Position numbers and translations under genes: made by a program. The notes beneath the pieces were generated by a model. It searched no databases, was not told the origin of the DNA, and was given only the letters and a program-made list of their open reading frames with translations. A stretch of DNA of 64,000 bases from Flexifilum sp963727545 (GTDB taxonomy: Bacteria > Chloroflexota > Anaerolineae > Aggregatilineales > Phototrophicaceae), in contig CAVSGS010000020.1 in NCBI GenBank assembly GCA_963727545.1, positions 62,001-126,000 of the forward strand. Direction: 5' to 3'. Shown in pieces: positions 1 to 8,980 of this stretch. Positions within the stretch are counted from its first letter, which is position 1; every line of letters begins with the position of its first letter.

Positions 1-250
1 CCGCGCCATTCCATCGTCAGCCGAATATCGACCAATTCAAAGCCACGGGTCGCCACCACGCGATCCGTAGCCGCATCATCTGAAGCGGAGAGGAAATACA
101 GACAGTCAATTTTCTCGGTGGTGCACCAAGCCAACACATCATCCGCTCGATCTCACTGAGGTGATTCCCAACCACCCGCGCGATGCGTCGCTGGAAAAAA
201 GCCGAGTCCCAGTCGAGATAAACTGCTAATTCAGCCATAGGAGTGACCAA
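1..250 (-). pseudogene. GNAT-type acyltransferase, WecD-like, frameshifted and cut by window edge
   Basis: The N-terminus reads LDWDSAFFQRRIARV, which matches the opening of the dTDP-fucosamine/dTDP-amino-sugar N-acetyltransferase (WecD-like GNAT) family that decorates surface sugars. The reading frame is lost near 145-152. The continuation is plain in another frame, with ADDVLAWCTTEKIDCLYFL followed by an ATRGFELVDIRLTMEWR stretch that runs off the window at base 1. Start is ATG at 238 or an in-frame TTG at 250. The gene lies just downstream of a broken sugar-locus methyltransferase, which fits an O-antigen type block. The family call rests on the N-terminal motif only. A one-base sequencing error would explain the break as well as true decay. 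Confidence 0.6.
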
Positions 251-267
251 GAATTGGGCAGCAAAAG

Positions 268-1145
268 TTAGCCTCTCGATGGCTTTCGGGCGACAAGTAG
301 CAGCGAACCGCCGAGCGGGAAAGTTATACCCGCCTCGATGAGCCGGATTTCCAAATTCATGAGGCTGAGAAAGATGCGATTAAGGCGCGGGTTTAGCTTG
401 AACTCGCCAAAGAGATCGATGTTGCTGGTGGACGAAGTTTTGCGCCACCAATTCATCAGCATCGCTGGAAGCAGCAGGGCGACAAACGAGGTTGTCTTCA
501 CGATCTCGAAGCCTGCCAATTCAACTCGCTAAATCAGTTCATTGCGGTGATAGCGGCGTTTGTGATAGCTCATTTCATCGACCGCGCTCCACAAAAAACG
601 GTGCTGCGGCACAGTGATTAACAGCCCTCCACCCGGCTTGAGTGCCTGATACATTTGCGTCAATGCTGCCGTATCTTCTTCAATATGTTCAATGACGTCA
701 AAAGCCCCGATGACATCGAATTCCGCCTTGTAGGGGATAGCGCAGGCATCAAACTGCAGCATGGTAGCCGTTGGAGCGCGATTGCGCGCCGATATTAGAC
801 CTTCGAGCAGGAGGTCACTTCCCGAAAAGGCACAGCCCGACAACTGTTCTTGGAAATACCTCAACACAAACCCCGTGCCGCAGCCAATTTCTAGGAATGA
901 GCTTGCGTCGGGAAAGTACCGCCGCATCGCCCATAACAACAATCGATTGCGCGCCTCAAACCAGAAGTGCCCCGCTTCGAGCAGAGCAAGGTGATCGAAA
1001 AAATCTGGAAGGTACATATCATTCATGGCGAGAAGATTTGGCGCAAAGAGGGGGATACCCTCAACCATTTCGGGAGCGTAGCCACAAGTTGGACAATGCC
1101 AATCGTCGCCATCAAACGAGGTAGCCAGTTTAGACAAAACTTCAT
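268..1145 (-). pseudogene. Zinc-ribbon class I SAM methyltransferase with one frameshift and one in-frame stop
   Basis: The core contains the SAM motif FLEIGCGTGFVLRYF, the acidic motif GAFDVIEHIEED and the motif IV region LKPGGGLLITVPQ, typical of methyltransferases of polysaccharide loci. ATG at 1145 opens MKFCLNC. Adding one base near 1122-1124 would join it to ATSFDGDDWHCPTCGYAPE, restoring a CxxC...CxxC zinc ribbon. Near the 3' end TAG at 529-531 interrupts YHRNELI|RVELAGFEIVKTTSF in the same frame, and the tail continues to 268, so a CAG-to-TAG change is plausible. Two independent lesions sit in an otherwise well-kept protein of about 290 residues. A shorter product could begin at TTG 1137 and end at 529. 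Confidence 0.75.
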
Positions 1146-1238
1146 AGAATGTTTTTTATAAGCCTCGGTAAGCGATTATAGACTGAGCTTGTTGAAGGGA
1201 GAGGCTGCATTGCCTGAAGGCTCACATCTACCCCCGCT

Positions 1239-2171
1239 TTACTGATCAAGATCGTCAGTACTCGAACGTAAAGTATAGGCGGGGCGATCCATCGTTCGGA
1301 AGTGAATCCGGGCAATGTATTCGCCGATAACACCCAAAGCGAACAACTGCGCGCCGGAGAAAATGGAGATGACCGACGCCAAGAACGCAAATCCCGGCAC
1401 AACTATCCCAAGTAACAGCGCTCGACCGACCACATAGATCAATACCACCATGCCAAACAACGCCAAACTAAATCCGACTAGGCTGGCGATCTGGAGCGGT
1501 ACGATGCTAAAGCCGGTGATCATGTTGAGTGCATGGCGGATCAATTTGCGCAGCGTGTAATGCGACGTACCGTAGCGTCGCGGAGCATGGAGGACCTGAA
1601 CGGCTGCAAAACGAGTGGTTCCCCAAGTCAGCAATACATCCAGCGAAACGTAGGCGGTATTGTAGTTGACAAAAGCATCGCGCACCTGAGTGCGAAATGC
1701 ACGGAAGGCGCTCACACTGCGCGCAACATCGACTCCCATGCTGCCTTGCAGGACGAATTTGGTGATTTGTGATGCCAGATCACGCAACAGCCCATGCTGT
1801 TGCTGTTCCGGTGTACCATAAACCACGTCATAACCTTCGTTCAGTTTGTCCAGCAGCTTGTGAATCTCACCCGGCGGGTGCTGTAAATCATCATCCATCG
1901 TCACGATCGTCGTATGTCGGGCTTGGCGAATCCCGTAGAGCAGCGCATTGTGCTGACCATAATTGCGCATCAACGTGAAACCACGCACATACGGGATCTG
2001 TCGTTGGATACTTTGGATCGCCTCCCAACTGTGATCCGGACTGCCATCGTCGACCAGAATGATCTCGTACTGCTCCGCCAGAGTCGGCAGCACGCGCTCC
2101 AATTCCTCGATTAAAGTAGGAAGTCCTTCTGCGCTGCAATAGACGGGGATAACAACGGATAGGGATTCCAA
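1239..2171 (-). CDS. GT2 family glycosyltransferase, DPM/GtrB-like
   Basis: The 310-residue protein begins SLSVVIPVYCSAEGLPTLI and carries LVDDGSPDHSW and MDDDLQHPPGEI, the nucleotide-sugar and metal-binding motifs of GT-A family 2 enzymes. Two hydrophobic segments near the C-terminus (about 228-290) match polyprenyl-phosphate glycosyltransferases such as GtrB/ArnC, which charge a lipid carrier with a sugar on the cytoplasmic face. The start is TTG at 2171, preceded by AAGGGG at suitable spacing. It is the only intact gene of the left-hand sugar block. The methyltransferase follows about 95 bp downstream on the same strand. Confidence 0.85.
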   Translation of the reverse strand: MESLSVVIPVYCSAEGLPTLIEELERVLPTLAEQYEIILVDDGSPDHSWEAIQSIQRQIPYVRGFTLMRNYGQHNALLYGIRQARHTTIVTMDDDLQHPPGEIHKLLDKLNEGYDVVYGTPEQQQHGLLRDLASQITKFVLQGSMGVDVARSVSAFRAFRTQVRDAFVNYNTAYVSLDVLLTWGTTRFAAVQVLHAPRRYGTSHYTLRKLIRHALNMITGFSIVPLQIASLVGFSLALFGMVVLIYVVGRALLLGIVVPGFAFLASVISIFSGAQLFALGVIGEYIARIHFRTMDRPAYTLRSSTDDLDQ

Positions 2172-2339
2172 ACTAGCCCCTTAGTAAACATAAGTCCGCG
2201 GTAACACAACTTGTCAAAGTTCTCAATGCAAGCGAGTTCCAATTCCTAGCATACTTCATAGATGATATGTTTTCGCATATGTTTTCACGAAAAACATAAT
2301 ATAAAATTACATTAGTGTAGGCGAACTCTAGTGAGGACG

Positions 2340-3906
2340 ATGAGCAGCCATTGACGACACAACCGCAGACTCCTTCACTAGCTCAAAGAGACACTCACAT
2401 AATCTCCAACGCACTACGATTGCTGCCAGCAGTCATAACACTCACACTATTCGCGTTGTGGGCGCTAGGGGTTACGTGGGGCAGTGGCTTCGCTGTCTTT
2501 GACTACCGAAATGCGCTCGCCTTCGGCTATGAGAGCATGGACCAGCTCTTCCTATCCGCCTACGCAGCAATGCTCGGAACGTATGGCGTCCCAAGTACCG
2601 GACTCGATGGACTGCCATTCGTCCCTTATCACTTCGGATCGCTCTGGTTCGCTGGAGAACTTGCCCGCATTCTCCATATTTCCACTTATGCGGTCTACAA
2701 CCGTATCTTTCCAATCCTAGCACCGACTCTGTTTATCATCACATTCTTATGGTTCGTCGCTGGCTTACGCCCTAAGCAAGGTTGGTACAAGTCACTGTTA
2801 TTCTGGGGCGTTCTCCTAGCAGGAATTGTCCGAATCCTCCCCTATCAACTCGCACACCCAATTGATATGGGCACATCCTCCTTACTCAGCGAAAGTAACG
2901 CCCTTGGATTTCGCGCTTATCTTCGCTACGGCGGGCAGCCTCGTTCGGGGTGCATACAAACACCGTTGGTTTCTATGGCTCCTACTTCCGCTCCTTTGTC
3001 TCGTCATAGGATTGACTAAACAGTCAGCTCTCTATTTAGTCATGGCAGTCTTTACCACTTTGTTTATCTACTATCGGTTATACCGACGCCGGGAATACTG
3101 GATCACCATGTTATTGCTTGTCCCGGCGTGCGTTCTCGCCTATCTTGCTAGTCGCGGCACTTATCGCTCGACGCCAATCGTACCGTTCGATTACCTAGGC
3201 ACTTGGGTACGCACATCCCCCCTAATTTGGTTGGCATTCTACTTCGGTTGGTCATGGCTCTACATTGGAGTTCGCCTGCACGAACGCAAGGGACCATATG
3301 CCGACGTTCTGATTGTGGCGACGCTCTGTTTCGCCGGAATGATCCCGGCACTCCTCATCAAAATCCCGGGCGGGGGCGCAGCATATTTCACTGACCTACA
3401 ACGATTCATCGCACTTGCATTCATCCTCGCATGGCTGCCTGCGCAGCCACGCTTCCGCCTATGGCAAAAAGTCGCACTTACGGGTATAGCCATTATTGTC
3501 GTAGGTAATGTGATCGTCTCAGCGGTCTACTTTGTGACTTGGACCACGAACATACCTCAAACACAAAGTGTCGTTCTTGATCAACTCGACCAACTTGCAA
3601 CCATCGACGACAAAGCCCACACCGCACTGTACATCCCCCGCGACCATCCCTATTGGTCGCTCTTAGCGTCAACATCGAAATCTTGCCCGCCCTCTGGATT
3701 CATCGCACCAGCCTTAACTGGAATCGCTCTCATAGATGGAATCCCAAACTCAGAACTGCTTCGCAATGGAAGGCTACGGATACAGCGCCTATTCGCCCCA
3801 CGCCTCCGACCCGTGCAGCCGCGCGCTTCAATTTGGGATCACCAAAATTATCGTTCTTGAGACAACAACGACAACCTCAGTGCTCGATTGCGCTCCAACT
3901 AATTAA
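2340..3906 (+). pseudogene. Multispanning membrane protein of the polysaccharide locus, at least two frameshifts
   Basis: Three frames join into one hydrophobic protein of about 520 residues with many membrane segments, in the style of polysaccharide-locus integral membrane glycosyltransferases or polymerases. The first part ends near SNALGF, and the second resumes at ALIFATAGSLVRGAYKHR. An extra T in the TTT run at about 2909-2911 explains the shift. A second shift near 3750-3755 leads into CFAMEGYGYSAYSPH and FGITKIIVLET, ending at TAA 3904-3906. ATG 2340 follows GAGGACG but is one base out of frame with the TTG-initiated frame at 2351, so a third lesion at the start is possible. The exact family is not recognised. 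Confidence 0.6.
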
Positions 3907-4192
3907 CCATTGGAGCTAAGTGCTACATCCGACGAATAAATTAAGCGGCAGTTTTGTGTCAAGCGTAAGGATGGCGATGCACTGTTCCAGTAGGAAACCG
4001 CATTTGAGATCGCGACTCTGGCTGCCATTGCCCAACTACTCGGCGAGTTCTCATATGCCCAGTTTGTTCTTGATGATCTTTTCTTCGGTCGTCATCTCAC
4101 ACTCGTCCCTTTGTGTAGATTGCCTATTCCACCGAGAGTGTCAGATTAAGTCGCAACTATTTCAGATACTACAAAGAACGTCAAAATCAGAT
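3907..4192. other. Intergenic stretch with a possible gene fragment
   Basis: No complete gene is visible. The plus-strand frame from 3994 to TAA 4147-4149 is open for about 51 codons and reads protein-like, with FEIATLAAIAQLLGEFSYA, but has no start and follows a stop at 3991. It may be a relic of a polysaccharide-locus gene. The rnpB gene begins immediately downstream on the opposite strand. Confidence 0.3.
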
Positions 4193-4573
4193 GTGTCCAA
4201 GCTGACCTATAAGCCGCATTCTGTCTCTCACCCGTAGGTGAGGGATGATCATCTCTCTCGCTCGCGGATTACTCCGCGCGTCGTGCAGTCTACCCGGCGC
4301 GAGACGGGTCGCCTCATTGCGCCTGCTTGACCTTGCTCCCGGTGGGGTTTGCCTAGCCGCGACCATTACTGACCGCGCTGGTGGTCTCTTACACCGCCGT
4401 TTCACGCTCGCCGTGCCGAGCGTTTCCGCTCAGCCTTAGGCAATGCACATCTCTGTGGCACTCAGCCGTCGGGTCGCCCCGCCCGGTTTTTCGCCGGCAC
4501 CGTACCCTCTGGAGTGCGGACTTTCCTCACCCCGACCAACGTCGGAGCGCGATCACCCAGCCTGCTTGGACAC
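4193..4573 (-). ncRNA. rnpB: RNase P RNA component (rnpB), bacterial type A-like
   Basis: Read on the minus strand, the sequence contains the hallmark conserved regions of bacterial RNase P RNA: GAGGAAAGTCCGCACTCC near the 5' end, GGCAAACCCCACCGGGAGCA in the middle and ACAGAATGCGGCTTAT near the 3' end. The ends are set by a perfect 10-bp P1 helix: GTGTCCAAGC at 4564-4573 pairs with GCTTGGACAC at 4193-4202. The length of about 381 nt is normal. The RNA is the catalytic subunit that removes tRNA 5' leaders. Small open frames across this region are not genes. Confidence 0.96.
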
Positions 4574-4772
4574 CCTTTCATTGTAGGGGATCTCCCGCCC
4601 GCGTTACAGCCTCAACCGCGCCGCAGCGCCCGCATCAGCGGTGAGGCGTGGGTTGTCAGGGGTAGTGGCGCCCATTACAATGAGGTTCGGTGGAGGGGGA
4701 ACGGCAATCGACGCCAAGCGACGCACAGTGTCGCCGTCGCCGTTCCTCTGCGCTTTAAGCGAGTTTATTGGA

Positions 4773-7199
4773 ATGACGACCCTCGATCAACACCTACCGC
4801 GCTGGACGCGGCGGATCGGCAGCGCGTGGCACAGTGTTTTCGCCCCCGGCGATCTGACTGCGGTGATCATCGCGGTGGTGCTGCTGGCGCTGCCCGTCCT
4901 CTCCCTCAATGCGGCAGGCTGGCCCCTCGAACTTTCCACGCTGATGACGACGTCTATTCTCAGCGTACTATTCGGCTTCATACTGGCGCGCAGCCAATAT
5001 AACGAACTGCTCGGCTTGCTGATCAGCGGGATCTACGGCGCCTGCTTCGTCTTACTGATCGCCGCGTTCAATCAGCCGGGAAATCTCGGCGACGGCATTT
5101 ATACGGTCTTTTCGCACCTGTTCCGCTGGATCCTTGACGCGACCAACGGCGGCATCAATCAGGACGATCTGGTCTTCACCCTGCTGATCGCCAGTCTATT
5201 CTGGTTTCTCGGCTATAACTTAGCGTGGCATCTGTTCCGCATCGACCGCGTGTGGCGCGCGATCCTGCCGCCCGCGCTGATCCTGATCAGCAACAGCGTT
5301 TACTACACCGGCGATGCCAACCTCGACGGTTACCTGATCGCCTTCACCTTTCTGGCGCTGCTGTTGGTTGTGCGCTCCAACCTCGACGCCCGCGAATGGG
5401 ATTGGTATCTCAACGGGATTCACGTCCCGCGCCGATTGCGTAACCAAGTATTTCGCGTCGGCGCGCTGCTGGCGCTGATCGTGCTGATCGCAGCATGGGC
5501 AGTTCCTCGCAACGACATTCAGGATCGGCTGCAAAACTTTCAGGAGTTCATGCAGTCCGAGCCACTGACTCAGTTGAGCGAGATCTGGAACCGTCTATTC
5601 GCCTCAGCCGACGTGCAGGGTCCCGCAACTGCCGACTACTACGGCGGCGACTCGCTCCAGCTTGGCGGCGCGATCCGCCTCGGCGATCAAGTGGTCTTTC
5701 TCGCCTCCGCGCCGCAGGGACGCCGCTACTATTGGCGCGCGCGCGTCTTCGACTATTACGACAGCGGGCGCTGGACCTCAGCAGCAGACACTCGCCTGAC
5801 CGATCCCGAAGCGCCGCTGACCATCGACAGCGAGCCGAGCAACGCCCGCGTCGCGGTGCAGCAGACCTTCACCATGGGCTTGAGCGCCTCGCGCCTGATC
5901 TATGCCGCGCCGCAGCCCGCCGAAATCGACCTGCCGACGCGCACCGATCTGCGTTATACGCCCAATGCCAACCTCGTCGGGCAGAATATGCTGATCTCGG
6001 TGATCCGCCCGACCAAAGTCCTCTATCAAGGCGACAGCTACACCGCCACCAGTCTGATGAGCACCGCTACCGCCGACGAACTGCGCAGCGCCGGGACGAC
6101 TTACCCGCAGTGGGTGCGCGACATCTACACCGACTACATCCCCTCGGTGACGGGGCGCACGCTTGCCCTCGCCAACCAGATCGTCACCGACGCCAACGCG
6201 CAGACGCCTTACGACAAGGCAAAAGCCATCGAGACGTGGCTGCGCTACAACATCACCTACAACGAGACCATCCCCCAGCCACCCGCCGGACAAGATCCGG
6301 TCGACTGGGTGCTGTTCGACTACAAGCAGGGCTATTGCAATTACTACGCCTCGGCGATGGTCGTCATGCTGCGGACGATGGGCATCCCGGCGCGGATGGC
6401 GGCGGGTTTCGCGCAAGGGACGTATAACAGCGACGAGAACGCCTTCGTGGTGCAGGAACGCGACGCCCATACGTGGGTCGAGGTTTATTTCCCCGGCTAT
6501 GGCTGGATCGAGTTCGAGCCGACCGCCGCTCAAGCGCCGCTCAATCGCGGTGACGAACCGGCAGCGCCCGCCGTTCAGCCGACCAATATCCCGCCGACGG
6601 CGACGCCGACTTTCACGCCTTCGCCGCTGCCGACCGAGACACCGCTCCCGGCGAACGTCCCGCCGCAGTCGACTGAGGGCACGCCGCCGCTTACGCCAAC
6701 TTTGACGCCGTCAGCGACGCCCTCGCCGGTGATCGTGCCGACGCAGCCGCCGCCCTTGCGCCCGCAGTCGCGCGATCCGTTCAGCTTCATCCTGCCCGCC
6801 GTCGGCGTCGCGCTGCTGGTGCTGTTCCTGATCGTGATCGGTTTAGGCGTGATGGTCTTCATCTACTGGTGGTGGGAATGGCGCGGCATGAAGGGATTGA
6901 GTCCGATCGCGCGCGCTTACGCCCGCTTGGAGCGCTACCTCGGCTTGATCGGCATTCACCTGCCCGCCGAGCAAACACCCGACGAACGCCGCCAGAGCAT
7001 CATTCGCGATCTGCCGGCTGCCGAGCCATCGGTCAACGCGATCACACGGATGTACGTCAATGAGCGCTACGGACCGGATCGCACCCCATCGACGCCCGAC
7101 ACGCCGCAGGGACAGGTCGCCGACCGGGCGTGGACGGAAGCGCGCGGCAACATTTTGCAGCGCTTCCTGCGCCGGGTGTTCACGCCATGGCGCAAGTAA
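4773..7199 (+). CDS. TgpA-like transmembrane transglutaminase (DUF3488 / Transglut_core / DUF4129)
   Basis: An N-terminal block of several membrane helices (about 30-240 from Met 4773) is followed by an extracytoplasmic transglutaminase-like domain. Its triad motifs are GYCNYYASAMVV with Cys at 6336-6338, RDAHTWVEVYFP and WIEFEPT. A Thr/Pro-rich linker, one more membrane helix and a cytoplasmic DUF4129-like tail follow. This is the order of the TgpA family, cell-envelope proteins of unclear substrate. The frame is open upstream to 4641, but Met 4773 (MTTLDQHLPRW) begins the conserved part. From Met 4773 the length is 808 residues. The gene is divergent from rnpB. Confidence 0.88.
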   Translation: MTTLDQHLPRWTRRIGSAWHSVFAPGDLTAVIIAVVLLALPVLSLNAAGWPLELSTLMTTSILSVLFGFILARSQYNELLGLLISGIYGACFVLLIAAFNQPGNLGDGIYTVFSHLFRWILDATNGGINQDDLVFTLLIASLFWFLGYNLAWHLFRIDRVWRAILPPALILISNSVYYTGDANLDGYLIAFTFLALLLVVRSNLDAREWDWYLNGIHVPRRLRNQVFRVGALLALIVLIAAWAVPRNDIQDRLQNFQEFMQSEPLTQLSEIWNRLFASADVQGPATADYYGGDSLQLGGAIRLGDQVVFLASAPQGRRYYWRARVFDYYDSGRWTSAADTRLTDPEAPLTIDSEPSNARVAVQQTFTMGLSASRLIYAAPQPAEIDLPTRTDLRYTPNANLVGQNMLISVIRPTKVLYQGDSYTATSLMSTATADELRSAGTTYPQWVRDIYTDYIPSVTGRTLALANQIVTDANAQTPYDKAKAIETWLRYNITYNETIPQPPAGQDPVDWVLFDYKQGYCNYYASAMVVMLRTMGIPARMAAGFAQGTYNSDENAFVVQERDAHTWVEVYFPGYGWIEFEPTAAQAPLNRGDEPAAPAVQPTNIPPTATPTFTPSPLPTETPLPANVPPQSTEGTPPLTPTLTPSATPSPVIVPTQPPPLRPQSRDPFSFILPAVGVALLVLFLIVIGLGVMVFIYWWWEWRGMKGLSPIARAYARLERYLGLIGIHLPAEQTPDERRQSIIRDLPAAEPSVNAITRMYVNERYGPDRTPSTPDTPQGQVADRAWTEARGNILQRFLRRVFTPWRK

Positions 7200-7218
7200 T
7201 GGACTGTCAATCGATTAC

Positions 7219-7247
7219 GTAGGGGCAGAATAAAGTTCCGCCCCTAC
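7219..7247. repeat. Family A palindromic repeat, copy A1
   Basis: GTAGGGGC and GCCCCTAC arms flank a short centre between the convergent transglutaminase and ArsR-like genes. The arms match eight other copies in this window. The position just after two stop codons fits a bidirectional terminator role. Confidence 0.7.
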
Positions 7248-7268
7248 CATGCTGGCGTATATGAATTC

Positions 7269-8303
7269 TTATTCCGTGAAAACTTCCAGCAGCCGCCCAC
7301 CGCGATCCGACAGTTGGTAGTAAACCTTGCTGCCGCTGCGATACAACTCGATCAGCCCCGCTTGTGCCAGCTTACCCAACTGCTGCGACACCGCCCCCGC
7401 CGTCAAGCTGAGGCGCTGCGCCAGTTCGTTGGTGTGAATCGGCTCGACCAGCGTTTGCAGCAGTCGCGCGCGGCTGGCGCCGACCATCAACGCCAGTAAG
7501 TCGTTCGGCTCGGCGGGATCGACCGGCTGCTGCCGCCACAATCCCAAACCGCGCGCCTCGTAGATCAGCATCGGCAGCCATTCCGGCGCGACCTGCCACG
7601 CGACCGCGCACTTCTTCGCGTCGCTCCGCCCACTGAACAGCGACGGCACAAGCTGCAAGCCATCGCCTTTAAGCTGAAAGTCCGTTCCCCCATAGGCGAG
7701 ATCCGACGTGGTGTGCTTGCCACGCGGCGTTTTGTCCAATTGCAGAATACCCTGATGATAGCCGAGCGCCTCGGAAATGCCTTCCAGCGTGACGTCGACG
7801 CCGTACAGAGCCAGCGCCCGCGCGCGATAGAGCACATCGTTCTCTAGAATGGCGGTCATTTGCGACCAATGCGGCGCAAGTGCGGTATTCCAGTAGAAAC
7901 GGAGTTCCTCGATCAAGCATTCCAGCGCCTCGCGGGGACGTTCGAGAAATTGCCTACGGATCGGCGTCTCGCCGTCGTAGCGCATCACGACTTCGATGTT
8001 CCGGCGGATGATCTCGTCGGGCGTGTCGCGCACGCGGTCGATCTCATCCTCGAAATTGAGGATCGTTTTAGTCGGCGTCGGCGTTAGAAAATCGACGATG
8101 TAGTGCTGCGGAAGGATCACCGCCCGCATGTATGGGAAGTCGATCCGGTCAAAGGCGCGGATAGCTTCATCCACCCAAGCCTGATAGAGCGCATGACGCT
8201 GCGGGTTCAAGAGCACCTTGAAACTCGACGTCAGCTCGATCAGCGGGCTGTACGCGAACCGTACCTTCTCGATGTCACTGGGACTCAAGCGTAAGGTGAT
8301 CAT
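7269..8303 (-). CDS. ArsR-like winged-helix regulator with DUF5937-type N-terminal domain
   Basis: The last 90 residues form a winged helix: RLLQTLVEPIHTNELAQRL, then LTAGAVSQQLGKLAQAGLI as the recognition helix, then the wing YRSGSKVYYQLS. The preceding 250 residues (SPLIELTSSFKVLLNPQRH onward) resemble the DUF5937 ligand or oligomerisation region often fused to such helices in Actinobacteria and Chloroflexota. ATG 8303 (MITLRLSPSD) is preferred; the frame also opens at TTG 8318. The ligand is unknown, and no metal-binding Cys pair is seen. It lies convergent with the TgpA-like gene. Confidence 0.75.
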   Translation of the reverse strand: MITLRLSPSDIEKVRFAYSPLIELTSSFKVLLNPQRHALYQAWVDEAIRAFDRIDFPYMRAVILPQHYIVDFLTPTPTKTILNFEDEIDRVRDTPDEIIRRNIEVVMRYDGETPIRRQFLERPREALECLIEELRFYWNTALAPHWSQMTAILENDVLYRARALALYGVDVTLEGISEALGYHQGILQLDKTPRGKHTTSDLAYGGTDFQLKGDGLQLVPSLFSGRSDAKKCAVAWQVAPEWLPMLIYEARGLGLWRQQPVDPAEPNDLLALMVGASRARLLQTLVEPIHTNELAQRLSLTAGAVSQQLGKLAQAGLIELYRSGSKVYYQLSDRGGRLLEVFTE

Positions 8304-8467
8304 CTCACTCTGCCACAAACAAGCGTTCTATCTACTATACGCCAATTCACGCGCGCGACCAACGGTTTTAGTTTTTTCTAAATGAGTTCACAGCCCACGC
8401 CGACCCTGCTACAGTGAGTATGCCATCGACGAGTGTCCGACAATTACGGCACAAAGAGAGGTATCGC

Positions 8468-8707
8468 ATGAACGAGTACGACGTTTTTCTCAAGCTGCGC
8501 TCTGACCGTGAAAATGCCGCCCGCACCTACCGCCAGCGCGAGTTCGAGCGGGAAGCGACCGCGATCCGCGCCACGAAACCCGGTTGGTTCCGGTTGATCC
8601 TCAATGCCGCCGCGCGGCTAATCGTGAAACTGATCGCGCGCCGCTCCGCGCCCGCCGCTTCCACCTGCCCCACCCCGCCCTGCGTCGAAACCCTTCGCGC
8701 GAGCTAG
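8468..8707 (+). CDS. Small hypothetical protein, basic, one possible amphipathic helix
   Basis: A 79-residue frame starts at ATG 8468 with AGAGAGG well placed upstream. The N-terminal half is charged and helical (MNEYDVFLKLRSDRENAAR), followed by a hydrophobic basic segment (WFRLILNAAARLIVKLIAR), then a Pro/Cys-containing tail. The middle segment could lie on or in the membrane. No family is recognised. A strong terminator follows at 8767, and the gene is divergent from the ArsR-like regulator, so it is probably a single-gene unit. Confidence 0.55.
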   Translation: MNEYDVFLKLRSDRENAARTYRQREFEREATAIRATKPGWFRLILNAAARLIVKLIARRSAPAASTCPTPPCVETLRAS

Positions 8708-8766
8708 CACCTACCGGGTGCGGCATGGCTTCGCCCTCACGACCACCATCCGATCGGCAAGACTCA

Positions 8767-8797
8767 AAAGGCGCACCCTGTGGTGCGCCTTTGTTTT
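8767..8797 (+). terminator. Rho-independent terminator
   Basis: AAAGGCGCACC pairs perfectly with GGTGCGCCTTT around a 4-nt loop (11-bp stem, 8767-8792), followed by GTTTT. It closes the small gene ending at 8707. Confidence 0.85.
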
Positions 8798-8980
8798 AAC
8801 TGCCTGATTTACTCGACGCTGAGCAACGGAGACCTAAATCGCGGGAGCACGGCAAGCGCTACTAACAAGCCCGCGAGAATGGGACTTCTGAAAATACTTA
8901 TGTGCCTCTGAGTTCTAAAGAGGATAACTCGCGCGGGTCGCGTAGACGACTAGGCGGCGATCGAACGTTCCCTCACTCCA

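Noticed and set aside
268..519. Separate small gene downstream of the methyltransferase
   Set aside because: It is in the same frame as the methyltransferase and matches its C-terminus, so it is the continuation after an in-frame stop.
4187..4644. Several short open frames in the rnpB region
   Set aside because: The region has RNase P RNA signatures and a perfect P1 helix; the frames are chance.
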